Part shown: piece after piece, positions 24,177 through 35,099 of the stretch | Numbering within the stretch: the first letter of the stretch is position 1 | Layout of the letters: each line of letters begins with the position of its first letter | Source of the DNA: Piliocolobus tephrosceles | Lineage: Eukaryota; Chordata; Mammalia; Primates; Cercopithecidae | Direction of reading: 5' to 3' | NCBI RefSeq assembly: GCF_002776525.5 | Contig: NC_045436.1 | Location: 45,911,552-45,975,551 of the forward strand | Length of the DNA: 64,000 nt | Made by a program: the position numbers and the translations under genes | Notes under the pieces: generated by a model | What the model saw: the letters and a program-made list of their open reading frames with translations, nothing else | The model's database searches: none | Told to the model about the DNA's origin: nothing

Positions 24177-24776
24177 AATTTAATGCCTGCCCTGCTGGGT
24201 TTTGGATTTGTACAGAGTCTATAGTCTCTGTCTTTTGGTCAATTTCTTCCTTTTGGAAAGGGAGTGTTTATCCAATGCCTATACTACCATTGGATCTTGA
24301 AAGTAACCACTTTTTTATTTTACAGGCTGAGAGGTGGAAGGGTCTACCATTGTTTCAGATGAAACTTTGGAATTTGGACTGTGGACTTCTGAGTTAATGC
24401 TGGAATGAGTTAAGAATTTGGGAAGGCATGACTGTGTTTTGAAATATGAGAAGGACATGCAATTTAGAAGGGCTCAGGGGAAGAATGATAAGGTTTGGGT
24501 CTCTGTCCCCACCCAACTTTTAGGTCAAAGTGTAGTCCCCAGTCTTGCAGGTGGGGCCTGGTGGAAGGTGATTGGATCATGGGGGCAGATTTCTCCTTTG
24601 GTGCTGTTCTTGTCATAGTCCCTTTTGCTTTCTGCCATGTTTGTAAGTTTCCTGAGACCTCCTCACCCATGCTTCCTGTACAGCCTGCAGAATCATGAGT
24701 CAATTAAATATCTTTTCTTTATAAATTATCCTGTCTCAGGTATTTCTTTATAGTAGTGCAAGAACAGACTAATGCA
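24177..24776 (+). mobile_element. MaLR (MST/THE1-like) 3' internal sequence plus 3' LTR
   Basis: GCCTGCCCTGCTGGGTTTTG, ACAGGCTGAGAGGTGGAAGG and GAATTTGGACTGTGGAC are MaLR internal 3' blocks. They are followed by an LTR at 24,486-24,776 (TGATAAGGTTTGGGTCTCTG to CAGACTAATGCA). The 5' LTR and the rest of the internal part are missing. Confidence 0.82.
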
Positions 24777-25428
24777 GTAACAGATGCTGGTGAAGTTGTA
24801 GAGAATAAAAGAACACTTACACACTACTAGTGGGAATGTGAATTAGTTCAGCCATTGAGGAAAGCAGTTTGGCAATGTCTCAAATAATTTAGAAAAGAAC
24901 TACCACTTGATCCAGCAATCCCATTATTGGCTATATACTGAAAGAAATATAAATCATTCTACCGTAATGACAGATGCACATGTATGTTCACCACAGCACT
25001 ATTTGCAATAGTAAAGACAAGAAATCAGTCTAGATGCCCATTAACAGTAGACTGGATAAAGACAATGTGGTACATATACTACGTGGAATACTATACAGCC
25101 ATAAGAAAACAAGATTATGTCCTTCGCACCAACATGGATGGGGCTGGAAGCCATTATCCTAAACAACCCAACACAGGAACAAAAAAACCAAATACCACAT
25201 GTTCTCATCTATAAGTGGGAGCTAAATGTGGAGTACACATGAACACAGAAGAAAACAGAAACCAAGGCCCAGTTGAGGGTGGAGAATGGGAGGAGGGTGA
25301 AGACTGAAACACTACTTATGGTACTATGTTTATTACCCAGGTGATGAAATAATCTGAACACAAACCCCCATGACTCACAATTTACCTATATAATAAATCT
25401 GCACTTCTACCCACACTTGTATTTTTAA
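24777..25428 (+). mobile_element. L1 ORF2 C-terminal part and 3' UTR
   Basis: AGTGGGAATGTGAATTAGTT, ATCCAGCAATCCCATTATTG, CATGTTCTCATCTATAAGTG and CATGACTCACAATTTACCTA are L1PB/L1MA-type 3' blocks. The 76-codon frame at 24,984-25,214 is a decayed piece of ORF2. Confidence 0.82.
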
Positions 25429-25494
25429 AAAATACTTATGAAGCCTGGTCTGAAAAATACACTGTTCTAGGAGCTGCAGACACAACAGTAATAT

Positions 25495-25745
25495 GATGAT
25501 TAAGAGCAAAGACACTGAAATGAGAAGGTCTGATTCTAATCCTGACTCTGCCACTATCTAGCTGGGTAACTTGAGGCAAATTACTTAAGTTTTCTGTTCC
25601 TTGGTTTCCTCATCTGAAAAATGAGAATATCAGCATAACCTACTTCTGAGAGTTGTATGAAGCTTAAATAAGTTCATCTTTTCAGAGTCCTACAAGTCCT
25701 TAGAATTGTACCTGGCAAATAGTAGGCACGATACAGGTGCTTGCT
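25495..25745 (+). mobile_element. MIR
   Basis: The MIR core is plain: CCTGACTCTGCCACTATCTA, GGTAACTTGAGGCAAATTAC, GTTTCCTCATCTGAAAAATG. It is close to full length, with the 3' GGCAAATAGTAGGCAC end. Confidence 0.88.
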
Positions 25746-26469
25746 GAATACAGCTTTAAAAATCAAAATTTTTGTTATCATGTAGTTTACATCATAGAGA
25801 GGATGAAATGGCAGAGAAAGATAACAGATAAACTAAGTGAATAAATACAAACTTTTTCAGATGATTATAAGTGTTCTGTAATAAAATAAAGTGAGGAAAG
25901 CAGAAAGTGATGCAGTGGGCCCAAGAATTTCTATTTTAGAGCAAGCAGACCTGAAAGGCCTTTCTGATAAGATGAGGGGTGAATAAAGTGAGAGAGTAAG
26001 CCATGTGGAAGTTAAGAACAATCATCCTTAAACATTTATAATAATACATTCTTTGAATATCACTATTAGGCTTTTTCTCAGATTTATTTTTTGCATAACA
26101 GAACTTGTCATTATGACAGAGGTATTAATTATACTGCCTTTATTAGAAATCTAAATATAGGCAACAATTTGAAAACTCTAAAACAATCAACCTAGTATCT
26201 ATTCTCAGATTTATATAGTTTTAAATGTCAGGTGTAAATGCTGCCAAATACTTCTGTTCTATAAATGCCAGAAGCATCACATTACCATAATTATACCCTG
26301 GTTCTTAGGAATCCAAACCCATGACTTTATCTCAGAAGGTCCTTTACTTCTGGATTGTTGGTGGAGGTGGAGAAGAGCAGGGAATGGGACTTCTCTCCAT
26401 TGGTAGATTCTTTTTGTTTCTGAATAAATATTAGAGTTAGATTTGTTTTGTTATCGAACTGAACTTGAG
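25746..26469. other. Intergenic, partly L2/MIR-like
   Basis: A stretch at 25,860-26,010 (AGGCCTTTCTGATAAGATGA) resembles a common ancient interspersed element. The rest is not assigned. Confidence 0.4.
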
Positions 26470-27260
26470 TCCACCTGCCCAGTGCAGCAAAACCAAACAC
26501 TGACATCAGAATTTGCAGCAAGAGCAAAGTCAAGTGTTTATTGTAGGGTGCCAAGCAAGGAGGATTGGGAAGCTAATGCTTCAGACCCAAACTCCTGAGA
26601 GCTCACATCAAAGGATTTTTAAAGGCAGGGAGGCAGAGATTACAGGCAAAGTTATAAATCAATATATAGAGGCTATACATTGGCTTGGCCCCAACAGGTG
26701 ATAAATCTTAAACCAGGGGCTTACAGATCATAGGTGGATTCAGAGATTTTTTGATTTGCAACTGGTAAAGCAAGAAAGACTGTCTGACAGCTTGGAGTCA
26801 GCAGAAATGAATGTTAAAGTCTGACCTGTGGGCATGACTCTTTCTAGGATCCTCCAGAAGAGATTTAGAATACAGAATGCTAATTAGAGTTTAGTCCTCA
26901 GCTTTTCTTATCAAAGGTTTATGTGATAGCAATCAGCATTTTTCATCTGGTAGGGGTCCAGGTTTCTTAAAAACAACTCAGGGACATAGATCAGTATGTT
27001 ATCTTTAGTTTTTATGGGGAACTAAACATCTTGTGGCTCTAACTGGTTTGGGTGGCCATGGCTTTAAATTATTATTACCTTCTTGTATTAAGTTGTTTAT
27101 TATTTAAGGCTAGTTAGGTATCTGAAATTTTTCTTGAAAAGACTCAAGATTTTTCTTCATTTTTATGTTTAGGGGGGCTCATCAGACCACTAAGAAAAAA
27201 TCAATTTTTTTTCCATCAGCTAAGTGTTTCTTCTCTAAACTCCCTCTCTCTTTCTTAAAT
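26470..27260 (-). mobile_element. ERV LTR-like element, minus strand
   Basis: On the minus strand the right end reads GGGCAGGTGGACTCAAGTTC, a U5/primer-site-like block. On the plus strand AGTGTTTATTGTAGGGTGCC marks a reverse-oriented poly-A region. The remaining phrases (AAGGATTTTTAAAGGCAGGG, GGCTCTAACTGGTTTGGGTG) resemble an ERV1 LTR remembered only in outline. Family not assigned. Confidence 0.5.
27201..27240 (+). repeat. 40-bp local duplicate, copy 1
   Basis: TTCCATCAGCTAAGTGTTTC and flanking T-run plus TTCTCTAAAC recur at 27,601-27,640, differing by one T in the homopolymer. Confidence 0.9.
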
Positions 27261-27600
27261 GATAGCAGCCAGTGATAGTCAGTGAAGATGATAGCCTCAT
27301 TTTCAACAATAGCTTACAGATAGAATATTTCTCATTCCTAGTAGTAAATAGGTGTTGTCCCCATCACATTGATTCAATTAGGATACCAGGGCTCTCTAAT
27401 AGTTGGCTTAGCTACTTTGAGAAGTGTGTATTACTGCCTAATTTCCTACTAGAAAATTATTTAGCATTAAGAAGAGAACTCATCTTCTCTTTCTTTTTAC
27501 TTTTCCATGTCATGAATTAGTACTTAACACTTTTTGTAGTGAGATTATGGAATAGGACAGAACTAAAAGGAAAAAAAAGGAGAAACTGAGAAAAATAAAT

Positions 27601-27640
27601 CAATTTTTTTTTCCATCAGCTAAGTGTTTCTTCTCTAAAC
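27601..27640 (+). repeat. 40-bp local duplicate, copy 2
   Basis: The second copy, ending exactly at the left edge of a MER20 element. Its last eight bases, CTCTAAAC, are also the MER20 target duplication. Confidence 0.9.
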
Positions 27641-27859
27641 CAGGGTTTCCCAACCTCAGCACCACTGATGTCTTGAACTGGGTAATTATTTGTCACAGGA
27701 ACTGTACTGTGCATTGCAGGATATTTAACAACATCCTTGGCCTTTACCCACTAGGTGTCTGTAGCACTATCCCCCAAACCCCATATGACAACCAAAAATG
27801 TCTCTAAACGCTGTAAAATGTCTCCTTAGAGCAAACATCACCCCTGCTTGAGAACCACT
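27641..27859 (+). mobile_element. MER20 (hAT-Charlie)
   Basis: CAGGGTTTCCCAACCTCAGC at the left, GTGCATTGCAGGATATTTAA and CACTAGGTGTCTGTAGCAC inside and TTGAGAACCACT at the right fit MER20. Flanking CTCTAAAC (27,633-27,640) and CTCTAAAA (27,860-27,867) form an 8-bp hAT-type target duplication with one change. Confidence 0.88.
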
Positions 27860-28140
27860 CTCTAAAATCATTTTTATAGAACTTTAAAATAAATGACAAA
27901 TAATTTAAATATAAATGTATGTATGCAAGCATGTATTAGAATTATCTCACAGAATGTTAGACCAGTAGATCTTAATTAAGTAAACCAGTAGATCTCGAAG
28001 TTTTTCTTCAAATCACACCTTCTATCTCCCATATATTCCACAGCTAGACTTAAAAATATCCTTATTGAAAATAAGTAATCAAAAAGAATCTGTTACAACT
28101 AATAAAAAGCTGGAATTTCACCAAGACTCTTGTTACCCCT

Positions 28141-28503
28141 TGATATGGTTTGGTTGTGTCCCCACCCAAATCTCATCTTGAAGTGTAGCACCCATAATTC
28201 CCACATGTTGTGGGAGGGACCTGGAGGGAGATAATTGAATCATGGAGGCAGTTTCCCCCATACTGTTCTCGTGGTAGTGAATGAGTCTTACGAGATCTGA
28301 TGGTTTGATAAGGGTTTCACTTCTTGCTTGGCTCTCATTTTCTCTCTTGTTTGCCACCAAACAAGATATGCTTTTCACCTTCTGTTATGATTGTCAGGTT
28401 TCCCCAGCCACGTGAAACCATGAGTCCATAAAACCTGTTTTTCTTTATAAATTACCCCGTCTTGGAAATGTCTTTTCCAGTAGCATGAGAAGGAACTAAC
28501 ACA
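28141..28503 (+). mobile_element. Solo MST/THE1-type LTR (ERVL-MaLR)
   Basis: Starts TGATATGGTTTGGTTGTGTC and ends GAAGGAACTAACACA. Flanks CCCCT and TCCCT fit a 5-bp target duplication with one change. The 81-codon minus frame here is LTR sequence. Confidence 0.9.
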
Positions 28504-29269
28504 TCCCTAATACGAAAGTAAAAGGAAATACACATAAACTAAGCATGCAGACTATTTTCACTGATTTTAGCCACTAACTTCAACTTTTATCATTACCTTC
28601 ATAAGAGTTTTTTAAATTACTAAGTTGAAAGGTTTTCATATCATATACTGTGAAACCTTGATTGTGATTTGCATAAAGTGGCAGTGAATTGAGGGCTACA
28701 CTGTATGTGGGCTGGGAAGCAGAGACTCAAGGGAATGGATAGTCAGCCATTGAATCATATATACAAAATTATTTATTCAGGAAAAGGGAATAAAGAAAAC
28801 CTTTAAAAATTTAGCAATATGTCCATAAATATTTTGTATTTCTCTGTGTCCTGTTTTCTTTCCTGTGGATCATAAAATTTCTTTTGAGGAACCCACATTG
28901 TGGGAACATAATCACATCCCTTAGACTAAGAGAAGAGTGAGGATGTGAGAAAGCATTTCAGCAACTCTGGAGAAAAGTTCAAAACTTTATAGCTCTTCCT
29001 CCTCCCCAGAAGACTGGCAAACTTCATGCAGAAGAGAGGGAAAAAACTGGAATTCTGTTCTTATAAAATGTGTTCTTGAGTTGACCCTACTTTACCTCCC
29101 CCACTTCTCTACCCACTCTATGCCTAACCCTAGCTGTAATTCTGCGATTCTAGCCTGCTGTTTATTTAGGCTTAGAACTTTACAGCATTGATTTCTTGGT
29201 TGGCCTGATTCTCCAGTCTTTAGTCTACTACTTTTTCTCCCAGCTCCATTCACATAAACAATGGGGATC
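28504..29269. other. Unassigned intergenic DNA
   Basis: No gene or clear repeat recognised. Confidence 0.45.
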
Positions 29270-29345
29270 CAATGAAAAAAGAAAGCGTGGTCTATCAGGG
29301 AAGGTGAACGTTGAATAATTACAATACAGGGAATGAGTATTGTGA
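29270..29345 (+). repeat. 76-bp dispersed duplicate, copy 1
   Basis: CAATGAAAAAAGAAAGCGTG through GGGAATGAGTATTGTGA lies just outside the LTR at 29,372. It matches 29,744-29,819 at 73 of 76 positions. Confidence 0.92.
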
Positions 29346-29371
29346 AAAGGAAATTAGGGGAGAAGATTCTG

Positions 29372-29893
29372 GGTTAATTGTGTCCCTCAGAAAGATATAT
29401 TGAAGCCCTAACCCTAGGTAACTGTGAATATAAGCTTATTTGAAAATAGTGTGTTTGCAGATATAATAAAGTTTAGATAAGGTCATTAGCATGAGCCCTA
29501 ATCTAGTAAGACTGATGATCTTGTAAGAGGAAAATGCCACATGAAGACAGAGACACACAGAGAATGCCGTGTGCTGACAGATGCAGAGACTGGAGTGATG
29601 GCAGCTGCAAGTCAAGGAACATCAAGAGTTGGCAGGCACCACCAGAAGCTATGAAGAGGCAAGGAAGGATTCTACCCAGAGTCTCGGAAGCATGGTCATG
29701 CTGACACCTTGATTTTGCACTTCTAGTCTTAAGAACTGTGAGACAATGAAAAAAGAAAGCATGGTCTATCAGGGAAGGTGAACATTGAATAATCACAATA
29801 CAGGGAATGAGTATTGTGACCAAACAAAAAGTTTGATTGTTTTAAGCCACCCAGTTTGTCGTACTTTCTTACAACATCTCTAAGGAATTAATA
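29372..29893 (+). mobile_element. MLT1-type LTR (ERVL-MaLR) carrying a 76-bp inserted patch
   Basis: GAAGCCCTAACCCTAGGTAA, CCCTAATCTAGTAAGACTGA, TTTTGCACTTCTAGTC and TTTTAAGCCACCCAGTTTGT follow the MLT1 order. Between GTGAGACAATGA and GTTTGATTGTTTTAAGCC the element is interrupted by a copy of the sequence from 29,270-29,345. Confidence 0.78.
29744..29819 (+). repeat. 76-bp dispersed duplicate, copy 2 (inside MLT1 LTR)
   Basis: Differs from copy 1 at three positions, two of them CpG to CpA changes. It begins at a CAATGA shared with the LTR, a microhomology at the junction. Confidence 0.92.
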
Positions 29894-30206
29894 CTGGGCA
29901 TTGTGGGAGCATAGAGCAGTGGAGACCACATCTAATCCAAGATTCAGGCCAAATTCCCAGAGAATTTATATTTAAGCTGAAATGTAAAGCATGAGTCAGA
30001 GCTTGCTAGGAAAGGAGAGGGAGAAGAATTACTTCATATGGAGGACACAAGGTGTGGAAAGGCCCAAAGGCAAGAAAAGCAAGACCGCCTTAAGTAAGTG
30101 ACTAAGTTCAAGATGGCTAATGGCCCAGTGTCCCTGAGAGTGGACAGAGATGAGTCTGGAGATCTGCACTGGATCCAAGTCCCAGAGAGCTCAGGAATGG
30201 AAATAC
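29894..30206. other. Intergenic, partly L2/MIR-like
   Basis: A segment near 29,960-30,090 (AAATGTAAAGCATGAGTCAG, GGAAAGGCCCAAAGGCAAG) resembles a common ancient repeat. No gene is seen. Confidence 0.4.
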
Positions 30207-30318
30207 TAGGTTGCTGCAAAAACAATTGCAGTTTACTTTTTATCAAAAAAAAAAAAAAAAAGTTTGCTTTTTACATTACAGAAATGGCAAAAGCTGTGAT
30301 TGCTTTTGCACCAACCTA
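30207..30318. mobile_element. MADE1 (mariner-derived palindromic MITE) with expanded loop
   Basis: TAGGTTGCTGCAAAAACAAT at the left and GATTGCTTTTGCACCAACCTA at the right are inverted repeats of MADE1, with TA at each end. The consensus is about 80 bp. This copy is 112 bp because of a 17-A run and duplicated-looking material in the loop. Some MADE1 copies elsewhere encode miR-548 family hairpins; the mismatched arms and long loop make that uncertain here. Confidence 0.88.
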
Positions 30319-30625
30319 ATAAGTGGATAAATTTAAAGAATGAAGAGAGATTTAGAGGATTGACTCAAATAGAAGTTGCTGACACTAAATGTGGGTATGA
30401 AGACAAGGGAGGAGGGCTCACTTCCCAATGAGTCTCCAGTCTCAGCTCTCTGCTTACTAATTTGTTACACAATAATAGATGATTATATGAGAATTTGGTT
30501 ATAAATGACTTATGTATTACCTTTTAGATCACTAGAGTACAAAGAAGCACATTGGAAGCTGATAGAAAGGACGGCTCATCACTTAGAGTTCCTGTACTCT
30601 AAACTGGATGCAGAAATTTAATGAG

Positions 30626-31329
30626 TGAAGGGGTGGCCTGCCCCTCCACACCTGTGGGCATTTCTCGTTAGGTGGAAGGAGAGACTTGAGAAAAGAAATG
30701 AGACACAGAGACAAAGTATAGAGAAAGAAAAGGTGGGCCCAGGGGACCCGTGCTCAGCTTACAGAGGACCCACGCCGGCCCCGGTCTCTAAGTTCCCTTA
30801 GTATTTATTGATAATTATCTTTACTATCTTAAAGATAAGGGAGTGGCTAGACAACAGGATCATTGTAGAAAGGAAATCAGCAGTAAGACATATGAACAAA
30901 AATCCCTGTGACATGAATAAGTTTAAAGGAAAATGCTGTGCCTTGAGATGCATATGCAAACATCTCCATAAACCTTTTAGCAGCATTGCTCCAGCAAGTC
31001 CCACCTTATTCCTAAAGGCGGTTTTCTCCTTGCTCAATAAACAAAGCATAAAATCGGGCTTTACACCGAGATGTTCTATTGCCCAGGGACAGGCAGGATT
31101 TTTAACCAGCAAGCTGCCTTCAGGCACTTGTTTAACAAAGACACATCCTGCACAGCCCAAAATCCATTAAACCTTGAGTCACCACAACACACATCTCTTG
31201 CAAGGACAAGGTTGGGGGTAGGGTCACAGATTAACAGCATCTCAAATACAGAACAAAATGGAGTCTCTTATGTCTACTTCTTTCCATATAGACACAGTAA
31301 CACGCTGAACTCTCTTTCTTTTCCCCACA
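30626..31329 (-). mobile_element. Solo HERV-K-class (ERVK) LTR with 6-bp target duplication
   Basis: On the minus strand it runs TGTGGGGAAAAGAAAGAGAG to GGGGCAGGCCACCCCTTCA, with GACATAAGAGACTCCATTTTG near the start and the U5 phrase CTATACTTTGTCTCTGTGTC. These are LTR5/LTR13/MER9-like features. A poly-A signal (TTTATT on the plus strand, 30,804-30,809) precedes U5. Perfect 6-bp target duplications AATGAG flank it at 30,620-30,625 and 31,330-31,335, as expected for the ERVK class. No internal region remains. The two 120-codon open frames on opposite strands here are incidental. Confidence 0.93.
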
Positions 31330-31335
31330 AATGAG

Positions 31336-33459
31336 ACACTGGATTGTCTCCTGGGAAAGAGTGTGAATGTATCCTATGCAGAGAGAGAGTGAGAATAAGT
31401 GTGCATATAATTACTTTTGTAGTCCTAAGAGTTACCCCTTGTCCACCAGTACCCATTTTCACTTTCTTCCTTTTTAGTAATTGGAGACAGTCACAGGTCT
31501 ACCATTTAGCAACCTTTCCTGCTTTTCCTTCCATGTAACCAGGTTCAAGTCCATAAAATATGAGAGGCAGTGCTGTGTGCAATTTCTGCATCATCTCTTT
31601 CACTAAAAAGTGGCTTTCCCTGGACTCTGTTCTTCCCTTTCCCAAGGTCAGGAGAGTGGACAAGTAGGTGCAGCTGTCCAAACCATTCAAACAAGAACAA
31701 ACTATATTGGATGGCGAAGCAAAAAAGTGAAATATTGTGTCCACAGAAGAGCTTGACTGTAGATGAAACTCTTTTTGTTTTTCCTGTGAAGACAGTAGAG
31801 CTGGAAGATGTGGTCCAATTCTACCTGACATACCAAATAATTCAAAGGAAAGAAATTGGCCAACAAATGTTTGAGAAAAGAAATATTTTTCTGTATACAT
31901 TAGAGTGACACTTAATTGATTTAACAAACTAACCCCAACATTCAATACTTAACACAATAAAAGTTTATTTATTGCTCACAAAAGAGTTCAATCTATATAT
32001 TTCTGGTAAGGTAGCTTTTATCCATGCAGTGTCAGGGGCATAGATTTCTTTCCATTTTGTGGTCTTTTCTTCAATAGCAGTTTTCCAAGGTTGCCACAGT
32101 AGTCAGTTATATTCCTACCATCTAGAAATGGAAGAGAGAGTGAAAGATTGTTTTGAGAGGATCTTGTAACCTAGCCATGGCATAGTGCATATCATTTCCA
32201 TTCACAAGCTATTGGTGGAACTGAGTCATGCGGCCATATCTGATGGTAGAGAAGTGGGCTAAAATGGCCAAAATGCCCAGGGGAAGAGAATGAGTTGAGT
32301 AATCATCTAGCAATCTCTTCTACAAATTGGGCACAAAAATAAAGGAACTCTTTTGAAAGTCTGTAGATTTTTATCTATCTCTTCGGATCTAGACATTTCA
32401 TTCACTGTTGCAGCACAAATGCTCTGTATTTGTTGGGGGCTCCTAAAGGATATTAAGCCACGTAATTGCATGAGTAATTTGCATGCAATGGCTGGGCTGG
32501 GCAGTCTGAGACTGGAGAGAGGAAGACTGTATAGACTGTTCTTCAGTTATCTAATTGAGACATCATAGTGGATTGGATTAAGGCAGTGCCAGAGAAGCAA
32601 GAAGAAATATGAGATATAGTCTACTGAATATGTAGACTATGAGACGTGATAAAGAATTGGTGGTATTAAGGAAGAGGGACTCCTACAGAGTCCTGGGCAT
32701 CTAGCTGAGATTCCTAGGGAGTGTGTGCTCCAGGGAACATAATGGAGGGAGCAGATTCTCCAAGGCAGAGGGAGATGATGACTTCAGCATGGATATGTTG
32801 AATTTGAGGTGTTCATGGGATTTTCAGTCAAAGATGTCCAGTGGGACATTTATAAAAAGAGTATGAAACTAAGCAAAAACCTGACAAGGAACTTGAGGTA
32901 AGTGATAAAGTTATAGCATGGTCACTTGAGAGACTGGAAGAGAAAGCAAACTGGAGTGATGAAATTGATTCCAAAGAGATTGACAGCTTAATTTAGACTA
33001 CACAACATGAATGATTTCATTTATGAATCTGTTTCAATGGTTGCTCATCCCAATATCACTTAGAGTCCAGTGCCTGTGGGAAGGTATATGACTGAGCAAT
33101 CCCTGCTTGGCAGCTTGCTGAGAAAATGCAGAAGAAGGCAAAGGACCAAAGGAGCTCAAAGTGCTAACATAAATGACAAATGTGATGTATCGGGGGTCTC
33201 TATGGGGAAGGAAGTAGTCAGGACAAGGTTGGTGGCTTTGAAAAAAACGACAAAGGTATCAAAGGACTGAGGTGAAGTTGGAATCAGACACAGGGGAAAG
33301 GAGATGAAAAAGTCGGTCATGCAAAAAACTGTGGACAAAGAGTAAAATATTAGATTTCTTTTAAATCCTTTTATGGTGAGAAAAATGCACATGAAAGTTA
33401 AGATTTTGAAAATAATTATAAAACGAACCACCATGTCAAAAAATAGAAAGTGTCCAACC
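31336..33459. other. Intergenic DNA with unassigned ancient repeat-like parts
   Basis: The interval at 31,940-32,330 (ATAAAAGTTTATTTATTGCT, CTATTGGTGGAACTGAGTCA) and that at 32,640-32,850 (TGAATTTGAGGTGTTCATGG) resemble widely spread ancient elements I could not name. A 148-codon minus frame at 31,499-31,945 is the longest open frame outside FREM3, but it has no recognisable domain and no supporting signals. No gene is called. Confidence 0.45.
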
Positions 33460-34330
33460 CCAGAAGCCCCATGTGCCCACCTTTGATCAAATCCCCTTCC
33501 CTTCTTCTTTTCTTCCTTTCTTCTTTTGATATTTCTTCTTTCACTCTGCTGACTTTTATGAAATTATTTTTTTATTTTCTTTAGTATCTTACCATCAATA
33601 TATTTTCCCTAAACAATATAGTTTGGTTTTGTCTATTTTAAAACTGTTGTATATATATATAAATAAAGTCATTTTATATGTATTCTATTATAACTGATAT
33701 TCTTTTGTTTTTTCCTTATGTTTGTAATATATAGGCACATTTTTGTAATTAACTTATTCATTTGTACTGTTGAGGACATTGGGTCATTTCCAGCTTGGGT
33801 TGTTAATAGAATGTTACAATGAACATATTCATTTAAGTACCCTCGCACATTTGTGTATGGATTTCTCGAGTACACATAACTAGTAAAGAAATTGGAAGGT
33901 GGCAGAATATGTGTGTTTTAGCAGATTATGCCAAGTGATTTTACCAATTTATACTCCCACTTACAGTGTCTAAGAATTTGTATTGCTTCACACCCTCACC
34001 AACACTTAGGTTTCAAAAAGTTGTCAGACTCTTTAAATGGCTAATCTGGTTGGCGCTTAATGTAACGAAATACATATGAATTTTCAATGTCTTTATTATT
34101 AGTGATACTAAACATCTTTTTGTATGACCATTGCCTCTTTGAAGTTAGATTCTCATAAAGTGCCTACTTGAGTCCTTTGCCCATTTTTCTATTGGAGTAT
34201 CTGTCTTGTCCTTGTCAATTTATAAACATTCCTCATATACTCTAACTATACATACAATGTATATTTATGAACATACAACATAGGTTGGCTATATATGTTA
34301 TGTATATATCTTCATACATTCTGTGACTTG
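33460..34330 (-). mobile_element. Ancient L1M, ORF2 3' part and 3' UTR
   Basis: TTTTACCAATTTATACTCCC, CACACCCTCACCAACACTTA and GAGTCCTTTGCCCATTTTTC are reverse-complement L1 ORF2 blocks. It continues beyond the AluJ at 34,362 to about 34,925 (AAGAAAACCTTGCCTACAAC). Confidence 0.75.
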
Positions 34331-34361
34331 TCTTTTCTCCTTCTCTTTATAGTGGTTTATT

Positions 34362-34688
34362 TTCTTTCTTTCTTTCTTTTTTCTTTGTGTGTGTTTGTGT
34401 GACAGTCTTACTCAGTTTTCCAGGCTGAAGTGCATGGCACACTCATAGCTCACTGCAGCCTGGAACTTCTGGGCTCAAGCAATCTTCCCACCTCAGCTTA
34501 CTGAGTAGCTGGGACTACAGGACACACCACCATGCACCACCATGCCTGGCTAATTTTTAAGTTTTTTGTAGAAATGGGGTCTCACTATGTTGACCAGGCT
34601 AGTCTTGAATTCGTGGCCTCAAGCGATTCTCCTGCCTCAGCTTCCCAAAGTGCTGGGACTACAGGCAGGAGCCACTATGCCCTGCCCT
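34362..34688 (-). mobile_element. AluJ-like Alu, minus strand, inserted in L1M
   Basis: A T-rich head with CTTT repeats, ACAGTCTTACTCAGTTTTCC and CAAAGTGCTGGGACTACAGG. It contains a short internal repeat of CACCACCATG. Confidence 0.9.
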
Positions 34689-34925
34689 ATAATGGCTTCT
34701 TATATTCACAGAGGTTCTTAATATCACTTTGCTAAAATTTATCAGTCACTTGCTTTTGCAGAAAATTAGTTTCGCATCTTGTCTAAGAAAACCTTGCCTA
34801 CAACAGGGTCACAATTATACATTTTTATAATTTTTTTAGAAAACAGTTTATGGTTTTGTCATTTCATTTATATAGTTAAATCTGGATCATTTAAGTATAA
34901 ATGCTGTTTTGGGTTGAGTGCTTTG
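34689..34925 (-). mobile_element. Continuation of the L1M split by the Alu
   Basis: Phrases CTAAGAAAACCTTGCCTA and ACAGTTTATGGTTTTGTCAT continue the reverse-oriented ORF2 from before the Alu. Confidence 0.65.
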
Positions 34926-35099
34926 GAAGTAGTCCCTAAAATGAGGATTCTTGTGCAGTGATTCATTAAGGACATGTTTCCAGAGAAAGCCAGCAGGAGA
35001 GTTGGAAGAAAGAAAAGTGAAAGAGCCAACCAAACGTATAAATTCAGGCAAAGTCCTACGGAAAGCTGCTTCAGCCTGATCTGTCAGAAAACTCTAGAG

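Noticed and set aside
30798..31170. Paired 120-codon frames on both strands
   Set aside because: Both lie inside the solo ERVK LTR, which does not encode protein.
31499..31945. 148-codon minus frame, longest outside FREM3
   Set aside because: No domain, no promoter or splice evidence, and a plus-strand frame of similar length overlaps it. Composition looks like non-coding or ancient repeat DNA.
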